This document shows, piece after piece, positions 48,480 through 59,200 of a DNA stretch of 64,000 nucleotides. The notes beneath the pieces are model-generated. The model was not told the DNA's origin. It saw only the letters and a program-made list of their open reading frames with translations, and did no database searches. Numbering within the stretch: position 1 is the stretch's first letter; every line of letters starts with the position of its first letter. A program made the translations under genes and the position numbers. The DNA comes from Parasponia andersonii (Eukaryota; Streptophyta; Magnoliopsida; Rosales; Cannabaceae), in the NCBI GenBank assembly GCA_002914805.1, contig JXTB01000095.1, positions 149,771 through 213,770 on the forward strand, read 5' to 3'.

Positions 48480-50811
48480 TCAGCATCGTCCGCTGTGTTG
48501 AGTATTGGAGTTTCACCATGACTGGAAGGAGATGGTTCAGTTGAAGCTTTAAATGAAGTGTCAAATTTCTTGCCATCTTCCTCCTCCATCTCCTCGTATT
48601 CCTAAATTTCTTTTTTTGACATTCCATGAGGAAATATCTCCTTCCTTGTATTGCTTGAAAATGAGATAGCGACCTCTCAACATGCCGTCTTCATAAACAG
48701 ATAAGTAATTATTCTTTAATTGCTTCACCTTACAGGTTTGAGAGTCGTGTTTCTCTTTAAGTGTTGCGAGCTCATTTTTGAATTGCATTCTTGCTACTCA
48801 CTTAGTCCTTTTTCAAATTCAGTGGTCCTTTTTCAAATTCGGTGACTTTGTTTTTGGCTAAGTTGAGTTGAATTTCAAGCTCATTCTTCTGTTTGTAAGC
48901 TTGTTCAAAAGAGAATTCATGTTGCTTTGCGAGGTCTTTTTCCCTCAAGTAGTCATCATGTATTTCAATAAGGAAAATCTTATACATGACTATTTTTTGA
49001 GATAGCTGCAATAATTTGAACATAAAAGTTAGTACAATTTGGAGCATGATGTAAAGTAGCATAACAAAATTTAACATGGTGTAAATAAAGGTTTACCTTT
49101 ATTACATCCATTTAGGAACTAGCAATAAGAGCCTCAATTCTTTTCTTACAAAGACTCTTTTCATCTTTGGAGAAAAGGGTGCCATAAACGAATTCTAAAA
49201 CTATAGAAGCATTCTTCTCAAGAGATAAGTTCTTTGGGATATTAATGATAAGTTGTTCTATGTGTTCTTTGGGCTCTTTGCCACTTCGCTTTCTTTTGCT
49301 ACTAGCTAGAGGAACACCTTCTATGTCGATGTCCAGCTGGTGGACTAAAGGTGACTTTGTCATGTTGTTGTCTTGAGATGGAGCATTTTCATCGTGTTTG
49401 TGTATAGAGGATGTGATGCTTTATGAACGTGGATTTGACGTAGATGGCTTTCCGTTCTTTCTGGCTAGTCTTCGGGCCATACTGGAACATGCTTTATGAT
49501 ATCTTCTACGAAGCATTGCTTGTTCTTATTCAAGGAAGGTATTATTGAAAGCTGACCATACAGTTTGTGTAGAGTACAACGAATAACGGTAATCCAGTTG
49601 AAATGAGGAGGAATTCTTATTGGAATACTTGATGGAATCTTTTGTACCAAATTCCAAACTGTTGATCTTGAAAGGGCATCTTCAGTAAGCAAATTTTGAA
49701 CGCTCCTATTTCGTGCCATCTTGAACCTAGCGATCCATTTAGATGATTTTGGACCGGTTGAAGGAAGGTTGTTTGACAAGTAACCTGCAAAGAAGGAAAG
49801 GTGTTAAGAGATTAGCAAACTAATAATGTAAGTAATTACTTATAGCAACACTCACTAGGACTACCCTAAGATAAGCAAACTCGGGGTTTGTTTGGAGTAT
49901 TTGGTTCAGTTTCATAATTTGAGGACATGAAGAAATAGAAAGCTTCCCATCCTTTGTTCGGAGCTTTTGAGTCGTCAATTAGTTTTTTATTTTTCCAGTG
50001 GTAAAATGTGTACCGACATGGATATTCAGGGTTTTCTGTGAGCCAGTAGCAAGAAAGAAAGTCCTCAAGTTGTAATGAGACTGAGTTGAATTTAAAACCG
50101 AAATTATCAATAACAGTAACCTCAATGAGTTTGGCATGAGTTGAGCGAGATAAATGTTGTAGTGGAGGAGTATGTCTTAGACGAAAGGGGAAAGTGGGCA
50201 TCAGAAACCCAATTTGAATGTAATCTCATATAAGCAAGTCCAACCTTCAATTTTTGTGTTGGCTTGTTCAGAAAAGTTCAGAAGCCGTATTTCAACTGAA
50301 GGCAGAATGCCGTAAAGAACTCTAATTTTTTCTAGGTAAGATAAAGACATTTTTGAACCAGGATTTTTGGATGGTTCAAGTCTATCGGAACCTAATACTC
50401 TTGGTATGTCATTTTCATGGCTCAACATTTGAGCGGGATCATTTTGGATAATTAGAAATATGGGTGATTGTTTAACTTTGGTGTAAGAGAAGAAGTTGAA
50501 GAATAAAGCAAAGAGTTTGTTGAGCATGCATTTATACCACTTTCTGTTAACAGGTTTTGTAGAATATCGCTGGTAAAATTGGATCAAAAAAGAAAAAGAA
50601 ACACCACGAAAATCAAGTGCAAATGAGGAAGAGATGCAAAAAAAAAAAAAAAAAAAGAAAGGGAAACAACAAAAAAAATATTAAAGAACTTACTTAGAGA
50701 ATGAAGAACTTGAAGACAATATTGTGGAGGAAGCTTTAAGAGCAAATAAGGAGTTTTGAGTGAGGATAAGAATTTGAGTGGAAATGAGAGGTGGAGGTGA
50801 GTTCTATTCAT
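48480..50811 (-). pseudogene. TatB antisense accessory gene (Transposase_28-like with coiled coil)
   Basis: The gene runs on the minus strand between integrase and 3' LTR. Right to left its frames give: MSLSYLEKIRVLYGILPSVE and EGWTCLYEITFKLGF (50201-50587); after a frameshift, PFRLRHTPPL and FLSCYWLTENPEYPCRYTFY with NKGWEAFYFFMSS (49866-50201); FKMARNRSVQNLLTEDALSR (49465-49779); a basic segment SSKRKRSGKEP (49112-49363); and a heptad-like, Lys/Glu-rich helix LREKDLAKQHEFSFEQAYKQ...LEIQLNLAKNKVTEFE (48802-49077) continuing at 48561-48788. The 'EGW..YE..FKLGF.(F)PFPL' and 'GW...FFF..S' pattern is that of the 'putative gypsy-type transposon' family. Spacers with GT/AG ends suggest introns. 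The function is unknown. Confidence 0.7.
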
Positions 50812-51579
50812 AGAGAGGTAGGATAGTTATGAGATTTGAATTTCAAATCAAATTAAGTACCATAAAGAGAGGGAAATCAAATCAAGTACAATGAAGAAGG
50901 GAAATCAAAATTTGAAATTTGAATAAATGGATAGGATTGCTTTGATCTAGTAGCTACAATCAGGTGGAGAGTTGAGATTTCTCAATCCATGCCTTAGTGT
51001 CTTGCTCAATAGGAACATGGTTGGTGAGCATAAGGTCCAGTGGTCACTAATTTTGAACGAATTGGCACTTACATTCTCATTTAAAGCTAGACCAAATACA
51101 TAATTGTCATTGGAGCATTGAAAGAAATAGCCATGCTTGAGTTTTGAGTCAAATAAAACTCGTTATTCTCACTGGAGTAAGAAAGAGTATTAGGTGCTTG
51201 GTTTAGTTATAGACTGATGGAATAAACATTAGAACGGGAGTGGATTTGGCATGCTCAATTTTGTAATTATACTTAGCGCTTTTTGATGGTCAAAATAATA
51301 TGGCTTTAAATTGTTGGAATTAAGAGTATAATTTTTGAGTGGATGCTAAAATGGACTGCTGAAATTGGACTTAAAGCTAAGTGTTGTATTTCGGGTTTCG
51401 AGGAAGCAAGTAAATAGAATGACAATGTCGAGATTGGAGCTAGAACATCATTTTTTAGCTCTAGGAGTTGGATAATAAGTAGGCATCTACTCCTCATGTT
51501 CAAGTGAAACTCTATTAAGGAGGAGTGGAGGATTGATTATTGGGACTGAATTTCGTTCCTCGAAATTCATTGGTCTATA

Positions 51580-52051
51580 TATTCAAAGGGATTAAAAAAG
51601 GTAAGTGGTTTTAGTAGGAAGTTAATATGCCAGCTGGAGTTTCTAGTTGACTAATAAATGTACGACTTAGATTTGGAGTCAGTTATATCTTGGAAATCTC
51701 AAGTAGATACCTAATTCAAATAAGATTCTAATTGATTTTGACTAGGTCAACATATCTATTATTCAATCGTATTTATCTTATTTTGAATCGCAAGATCGGA
51801 TAAATATATTGATTATCATTTAATTTAATTACTCAATATTATCAAATAATTATGGAGAATTCTATTAGAAGGTAAATATTTTTCCTATATATGTATATAT
51901 ATATAAGAATTCTTATTATTTGAGGCCATCCTTGACTTAAGCGTCAGAGTATTTTTTTGCAGATACCCCCGGCCTCTCAAGGAGTCTTTGTTGTAAATTT
52001 CGTAATGACCATTGTCCTCTTGTTCAAATAATTGTTGATTCACCGTTCACA
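51580..52051 (+). repeat. TatB 3' LTR
   Basis: 472 bp aligning with 39686-40166. The first dinucleotide has decayed to TA. A purine-rich AAGGAGGAGTGGAGGA (51517-51532) upstream may be the polypurine tract, but it is about 50 bp from the LTR. Confidence 0.83.
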
Positions 52052-52591
52052 CTTATAATTGACATTGAAAAAGGCCAAAGAGAACTTCATGATCATCTAT
52101 ATCACCTGAAAATAGGGTTAGTTATTGAATGTAACGTTTTGCGGAAGCTTTTTCTTTATTCAATTTCAGGGTATTAGATTGGTGCCCATTATTGAGCATC
52201 CAAGGCATCTTAAAAACCCGAGAATGTCAACTTGGATACCTAAATTTGACAGAATTGTCTGCTGCCCTTTTTGTTGAAGAATTTGTCACGTGGGGTTTAT
52301 GATTATCTTTGTTATTATTTCTTAATTTGTAAGATTAGTACTCTCCTCTGATATAGGTATTCTCTCGTTGATTAAAATGGTCAAAAAATACTCTAGCATT
52401 ACCATTCCAGATGCCTATATCTACATGTAACATGCGGTGTGTTCTCAAAAGAAAGATAATAAAGCAATATTCATATTGAATTCCAATGTCATTTTCTTGA
52501 AAAGCTGTCACATTTAATTTAAATTCGAGTTCAAAGTCAGAGTTGCTCCAATAATTATGAGGCATGGGAAAAAAGTAGGCGAATTGAATTA
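52052..52591. other. Spacer between TatB and Aux/IAA stop codon
   Basis: This is AT-rich and probably includes the Aux/IAA 3' UTR. A 76-codon minus-strand open frame (52335-52565) has no recognised feature. Confidence 0.5.
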
Positions 52592-54119
52592 TCAGCGAAG
52601 AAGCTCAGCTCCACCACTCTTTCTTGCAATCCTAAGCCGTTTCACACATTCCACGAATTCCCTGTCACATGTCAAGGTATAGACTTTAACATAATCTTAA
52701 TTCTTTGTTCAATTTTAGTATCATAAATTCCAAAAGAAAAAGGTATCCTATAACTCCAACCAATAACTAAATAACACATCATGTTAAAAATTTAAATAAA
52801 AACAATAAAGTTAAAATATTAGGTTTTCTAAATTTTAATTGATGTGTCATCAATTTATTAGTTGGACATGAATTGGGACACCAAAATTAGGCATGATTTG
52901 AGTCTCTTTATAATTACTTTATTAGTTTGAACATGAATTGTGATATTACAATTAAACATGTGATTTGAGTTATACTTTATCAAAATATTTGATCCAGAAG
53001 ATACCAATTTTCATATAATTGTAGATAAATTTACAAAGAACCTACTTCCATGGGACATCACCAACACTTCTCCAATTCTCATATCTGTCCTTGTAGAATA
53101 GTGAGAACTCAGACCCAGCTTGGAACAACCTTAACCCGGATACTGCTTGTCGACCTGCAAAAACCATCAACATTGTTCATTTCATTTATGACAAAAAAAA
53201 AAAAATAATAAAAATAAAATCCAACTCCTCTGAGAGAATGTATGTAGGTTTTTTCTTTTTTTTTTTTTTCGGTACAACTCCTCTGAGAGAATGTACGTAG
53301 TTGGTACTTACCAAACATGTCCTCAAGTTGAAGTGCTAGACTTGAGTAGCTACCGTGATCAAGTATACAAACTTTTCTGCCTACGACAACTCCATCCATG
53401 TTAACCTTCACATAAGCCCACCTCTCTTTGCTTTGGATTCCTTCCCCATCTTCCTCACAGTCTTCATGGAAATTATTTATTGGTTCTGTATTAATGTTTG
53501 AACTTTTCAAGTTCAAATTAGACTGAGGCCAATCTATAAGGTCATCATATCCCTCCAAGCTCACCACTGATTTCATTCAATACTAGCTTTGGTCAGCATA
53601 TCATGATGGTCATAATCAACCAATACCATCACAAGATTACTTTATTTTTTAGTACTCTTCAATATGTCCCATAAGAACTTCTCTTAATAATTGTTAAACA
53701 AACTTACAAAAATTTTTCAAAATCTTTTTTCTCACCTTGATTTTAGCTTTTGCCTTTTACTTTCTTGACATGGAAGCAAAGGATATTTTATGCCTGTCCT
53801 ATGTTTAGCAGTACAAGTACTAGTCAATATGTAGTATTATATTTCTTATGTGCTCGAATTTATATTTCATCCTATACTTGTTTAGAGATTAACTCCTTTA
53901 GTCCCAGTTAGTATTTGATTAACTTAAGGAAAACAAAGAACAAAGGAGTAAAGTGGAAAACATACAATGTCCCGATGGATGATCGTAAGCTTCAGGTTGC
54001 AAAGTTCGCAGGCTAAGACCGAGATCGATTACGCCATCATGATCCTCCTTGGCTTGGTGATAGTAAACTGATTGAAGAGTTGAAGGGTTTAGAAGAAGGC
54101 TTGAAGAGCTAGAATCCAT
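52592..54119 (-). CDS. IAA32: Non-canonical Aux/IAA transcriptional regulator, IAA32/IAA34 type
   Basis: Four exons on the minus strand, 53966-54119, 53312-53566, 53046-53154 and 52592-52661 (all GT-AG), join in phase to 195 residues with a TGA stop. Domain I has an EAR-type repressor core LGLSL (33-37, in IDLGLSLRTLQPEAY). No VGWPP(V/I) degron of domain II exists; at the place lies GYDDLIDWPQ (57-66). The C-terminal PB1 domain (about 100-190) starts RWAYVKVNMDG with the invariant Lys105 and ends with the acidic OPCA motif YKDRYENWRSVGD (157-169) and FVECVKRLRIARKSG. Aux/IAAs dimerise through PB1 with ARFs and repress auxin genes in the nucleus. Lacking the degron, this class is not expected to be removed by TIR1/AFB in the usual way. 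The wording fits Arabidopsis IAA32 (At2g01200) and IAA34 (At1g15050). The choice between them is not possible here. Confidence 0.93.
53222..53301 (+). repeat. Direct duplication inside intron 2 of the Aux/IAA gene
   Basis: CAACTCCTCTGAGAGAATGT plus A(T/C)GTAG occurs at 53221 and 53275, separated by a poly-T run. The right copy lies about ten bases from the exon-2 splice donor. Confidence 0.85.
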
Positions 54120-56241
54120 GAGGGCTTAGCTAGCTAGTCACTTCAGATACAATATAGTAAATGGGTAATAGGGTTGAACCAGATGAGTAGTGTTGTTTTA
54201 AGGCATACAAAAAAATGCGTAGGTTGAGACATGTATTTATCTAAATCCTCCTGAGCAGAAGTACAAATTAGGTGTGGGCCCTGTGCTATTTAACATGGAA
54301 GACAGAGAAAGCCATCTCCCCACTACCAATCATTCAATATTGCTTATCTTCTTTCTGCTACAAAGAACATGCAAGTACATTCAAGTATGCAACAAGAACA
54401 AGGGATGGCCAAAGTGATTTTGGCAAGAGTTGGTTTGGATTTGCAGTCCAAAATTGCTACAAGGGTTCAGACTTTTCAGATCAGAATCCAATGGTACTGA
54501 CTACTGATTAACCAGAATAAGCATTTAACTAATCAAAATATAATAAGGATCTACTTGAGCTATAACTACTTAAATTAATATCACATAAATAAGTGTTGAA
54601 TGTGCAAACATAGTCTCATACTAGTTAGACATGACAATTTTTCTTCTGATGAAAGACATGACAATGATAATGGTTGTTATAAAGGCGTTGGCTATATTGC
54701 ACAAATAAATGTTGGGTGTACGGACAAAGTCTCGTATAAGTTGGACATGACGATGATAATAATTTTTATGAAGGTTTGGCTACTCCTTTTAGTATGTTAA
54801 CCATGGGATGAACCCCAAGACCATCAAAAAGAATAGTACAAGTCATTGAGTGCAAATACATACAATCCTAAGAATCCACTGAAAAACTGACCATAAGCTA
54901 GAGCACCGTATTATGCTTCATATTTTGCTTATTATCTCTACATATTTTTGTTGCAAAACCCCTTTCGAGCGTCAGTATTGCTTCTCTTCAATGGGACAGC
55001 GGTCTGAATAACCATCTGGGCACAACCCTACATCCCATTCCACCTTGCTCTTTCGGCCATTCGGCATTTAAACTTTGGTGTCTTCTAAATTTTGTGGTAG
55101 CTAGTATTGCATTATCTGACACTCGGAGTCAGCAAAAACTCATCCATAAGGGTCTAACTGGATTCTTACTTGAACCAATGGTAGACAACAAAGATGACTA
55201 TATTCATTTACCAACAATGTTTATCAACAGATCTCTAGTTGATTGTAAATGTCAATTGTCATGTGCTTATATTCTAAACAAAGATTTGACGTATATACTT
55301 TAAAGAACCTTTAGCCACTATTCCTCGAAATATATTGAGTCGGTGAATTTTGACGCCATTTATGTCAAATTTTGGGAAAACATAAAAAGCTGCTAACCTG
55401 TAAATATTGTTCTTGCAAATTGGACAAAAAGAAAACACTTATGAATTTTGCAACTACGGTTGTGTGATCAGTAAATTTCTCTCTCCTTTTAATCTGTGTT
55501 CCTGTATAAATTTGCTTTTGATTTTTAGACCATTATTATCACACATTAAGTTTTATGGCAACGTATTTCGCTTCAAACGTGTGACGAAGTATTTTACTGA
55601 ACTAACCATAACTGTTTAGAAGAAACCATTAGAATAGCGGTTTTTTTCCGTCGATAAATGAAAACTACTGACCAAAACTAGAAGAATAACAGAACAGCAA
55701 TAATATTGTGAAGCACATGACACAAAGCGCATAATATGGTCTACGCCAGAATAAAGGTTAACTGTCTATTTTCCCCAGTAAGCAGCAGTATATCATTTTT
55801 CCTTCTTTCGACTGAAAAGTGAAAATCCTTTTAACAAATGTTTTAGAATGTCATGATGAATCACAAACTCAGCATATGTTACAGCTTCTGAAGACAACGT
55901 TATCCACAACTAACGTGATTACAAATTGTGTTTGTTTCCCTTTCCTTGTTTTCATGATCTTAAACCTCGGTATCAAAAATTCCTTCACATTAATCTCCAC
56001 ATCCTAAAATAGGAACTGTGATACATGCGACATTCCTCGAACTCATTCTGACTGGAATTTAGTTTCAGGCTCTGCAACTGAGGGTCCCTGCATGCATGGA
56101 ATGCTTCATCTGCATTTCGTACTCAATCAACAGAATCCGAGGCATCAAAAACTACCATCAGAAGGCAGAACTTCATACTGGTTAAGGAATCAAGTTTTAT
56201 GTCATCAAAATATGTCTGGAAATTAAGTTCGGTCCAGAGAA
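54120..56241. other. Upstream region of the Aux/IAA gene and spacer to the hydrolase gene
   Basis: The right part (about 55900-56241) probably contains the hydrolase 3' UTR. No frame has a recognised domain. An imperfect duplication (54586-54680 versus 54698-54790), sharing AAATAAATGTTG / AAGTCTCGTATAAGTTGGAC words, lies in the Aux/IAA upstream sequence. No auxin-response TGTCTC cluster is evident. Confidence 0.45.
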
Positions 56242-59200
56242 TCAGGCTGAGTCATGATGACTAAGAAATTGGACTATACAGGGATAAAGCTGCTCCACTG
56301 CCTACACATCGAACAGATGTAAAGATAAAACGAATTAAAAGAGCTGAAGTGCAAAGAAATAATCAGCAGAAAACACCACGCATACTACTGAATGAACTGA
56401 AATCCTAATCATGTTTTTGTAACTTCACAAAATCCCCTTAGTATGTGAAGATTACTTTTTTGAAAATTTGGGAGCAGGAGCAATATGGCCATTAGGTAAT
56501 TGCACTAGGATCTAGAAAGTTTTCTTTAGTTGTAATTATCTATTGTCCCAAAAGAGTATATGAAGCGCATATGCTATGGACTACTTCTATCACAAGACAC
56601 AAAAATAAATGAACATATATTTCATACCAATCGTCCTCCCACCAAATCATAATGAGCATAGTGTGGACCTGCCGGATCTCCAAATACTTTATATGTAACC
56701 AGGTGTTCAGGAATCAACTTGACAGTTTCTGGTGCATGTCAATTATCATTAGCATTATGTGCATAAACAACCGGTACAAGAATTATGGAAAATAAACCCC
56801 TGTCCAGTGAGGCATACCTTCTACAGCCTCAGGTGGGCATATTAGATCCCGGTCTCCTGCAAGTGCTAAGATAGGGACATTGATTTCATGCAGATGATCT
56901 TTGAAAAAGAATGTGCCTTTCCTGTCGCATAACCCACCTTCTTTAAATGCTGTTGTTAGCTGCAGAATAAGTTTTGCTGGTATCGTGCCTATTGTAATGG
57001 ACAAGTGTCTATCAGTGACTAGTATTAGAACAAATGCAGAATGCAAGACATATGTCAAGTGTGTACCGGAGAGTGGATAATTTCTCCAACAACAAATCAT
57101 TGCCTACACTCTCCTGAAACTAAAAAAACAACCTTCTACGTGTCCTTAACTATATGAGTATTTTTTATAGACCCTCCTCTAAAAGATATTATCAAAGACG
57201 ATAATCAGTCCTTTCCACCTGTAAATCATACCTTTTTTCCACTACAAATTGTTTTTCTGTTTCCTTAAACTAACAAAGTAAACTTCTACTTCGTGTACTT
57301 AAATACATAATTGTATACAAATCCTCTTCTAACTTCTAAGAAATTGCATTGTTTAGATTTGTGGCCCGAAAAGGGGGAGGAAAAAAAAGTCACTAAAGAG
57401 GGAAGAAGAAAAACAGTCCTTACAACCTATAAAGCACACAAAACAAAAATATTCACTCAAAAACATGTTCAGTACATTAAACTATACGCTCTACATTTGT
57501 TTCAAATTTTGGTGATTCAGGAAAAAAACCTAGAGTGCAATAGCAGGAATTAATCGTACATATACTGCCATCAGAGATACTTACAAAAATTGTTCAAGAC
57601 AAGCTTCTTTAATAGCTCTGGGTGCATCATGTCTTCTGCTGAAATCAGATGATTAAGCCAAGACAAGACATAAGGAGGTCGTGACGAAAGAGGATAAGCA
57701 GCAGACAACATAGCCCCCAAAGGAACAACGGGTACATTAAGAGCCTGTGCAGGATCTGCCTGTATGACAAATCCTTTCGATGTTAGTTTCTTAAATAATT
57801 ACAGAGATACTCTGGTCGAATAAAAAACGATGAGACAAGCATCTTCACCAACTTACAAGGGGCAACAGCAGTTTCAGGGTTGATTTTGAAGATGTATAAT
57901 CAAGGGATGATGCCAAAGTAACTACAGCTGCCAATTTAGGATCTCTTCTTTCAAAACCTTAAAAGAAAAAACAGTAAATGAATCAGTGCACAACTCTGAC
58001 TAGAAAGCAAAATTAGAACAAGAGAAAACCAAAAGAACTGACAGGCATAATTAAACAACATTTTTCATGGAGTAACTAACACATGAAAAGCTACACAATA
58101 TAAAACTGTGACAGCATCTAGCCTACAACAATAAGTTGCTGAGATAATATAAGGCTAGGACATGGAAGCAGTCACTCTCTTCTTCTTCTTCTTCTTCTCC
58201 TTTATTTATTTATTTATTTATTTTTGAATATTGGGTCCTCCCACGGTGAGGACACTAAGGTCAACATTTTTTAGGAAAATGAAAAGAACCTAGTGTATGG
58301 GACTGGAATAAATCTTACCATAACGTGACAACATTGCATAGAGCAGGATACCACCCATGGAGTGTCCAATTGCAAGCAACTTACCATCCTTCGGCTTACT
58401 TACTGCCCTTATGTACTCCATCTGTGTTGATAATTATTAGAAAATTATTGATTCGCCTCAAAATTAGTAGAAAACAGGTTTAGTATGTTCAATGAAAGAA
58501 AAGGTAGTACAAGTGTTCTGTATATTAGTGAGGAAGACCACAATGTGAAACTACATGACAGCCTTCTAGAAAGATAAGATGTCATGTATTAGTGAGGAAG
58601 ACCACAATATGAAATTACATGACAGCCTTCTAGAAAGATAAAATGTCACCTCACCGCGGCAGGAACATCCTCTTCCAGGTAGTGATCAAAATCCCAGTCA
58701 TACTTCACCATCAAGTCAAGTTGCTTCTGAAAATCTTCCAGAGTTGAAGCAAAACGCTCTTGCAAGTCAAACAGTGGAGGCGAGACAGATCGCTGACCCT
58801 CTTCAATAATACTTACAACCCTTTGACTCAAGTCCTTAATTTGTCCAGCGACACCTGAGTTTTGCCTTGTCTCCAACAAGCTTAAAAACTTTTCCCTTAT
58901 CTCATTAAACCGCTCAGATAGTTGAGAGTCTACTAGAAGTTTTGAAATTTGATCAAGTAACTTAGCAGACATAATCTTGGATTGACCTTCACTGAGAAAG
59001 CCAGAGAGTCTTTCTGACAAACGCATAAAAGTGTCTGTCAACTTACTCACCAGTCTTGATTCATCCCATGCTGTTGCTAGCATTTTCTTGTCTGCTTTAG
59101 AAATCAAAATGTCAGACTTATCTCCTCTGACAATGGAACTCTCAGAACCCAAGGCATTGAGAACATTCTTTGACTTCTGTTCTGACAACAAAGCTTCATT

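Larger units (their letters stand above)
39686..52051 (+). mobile_element. TatB: large decayed Ty3/Gypsy Tat-type element with antisense accessory gene
   Basis: Diverged LTRs (39686-40166 and 51580-52051) enclose a primer site (TGGCGCCTTTGG, 40182), gag, protease, RT, RNase H, a second archaeal-type RNase H and integrase on the plus strand, and a long minus-strand gene before the 3' LTR. Many stops and frameshifts and the LTR divergence indicate an old insertion. Possible target duplication CTTAC/CTTAT is offset by one base on the left and is only suggestive. The gag-protease section is duplicated, and another retroelement fragment lies inside one copy. The 3' LTR ends 541 bp from the stop codon of the Aux/IAA gene. 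Confidence 0.9.
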
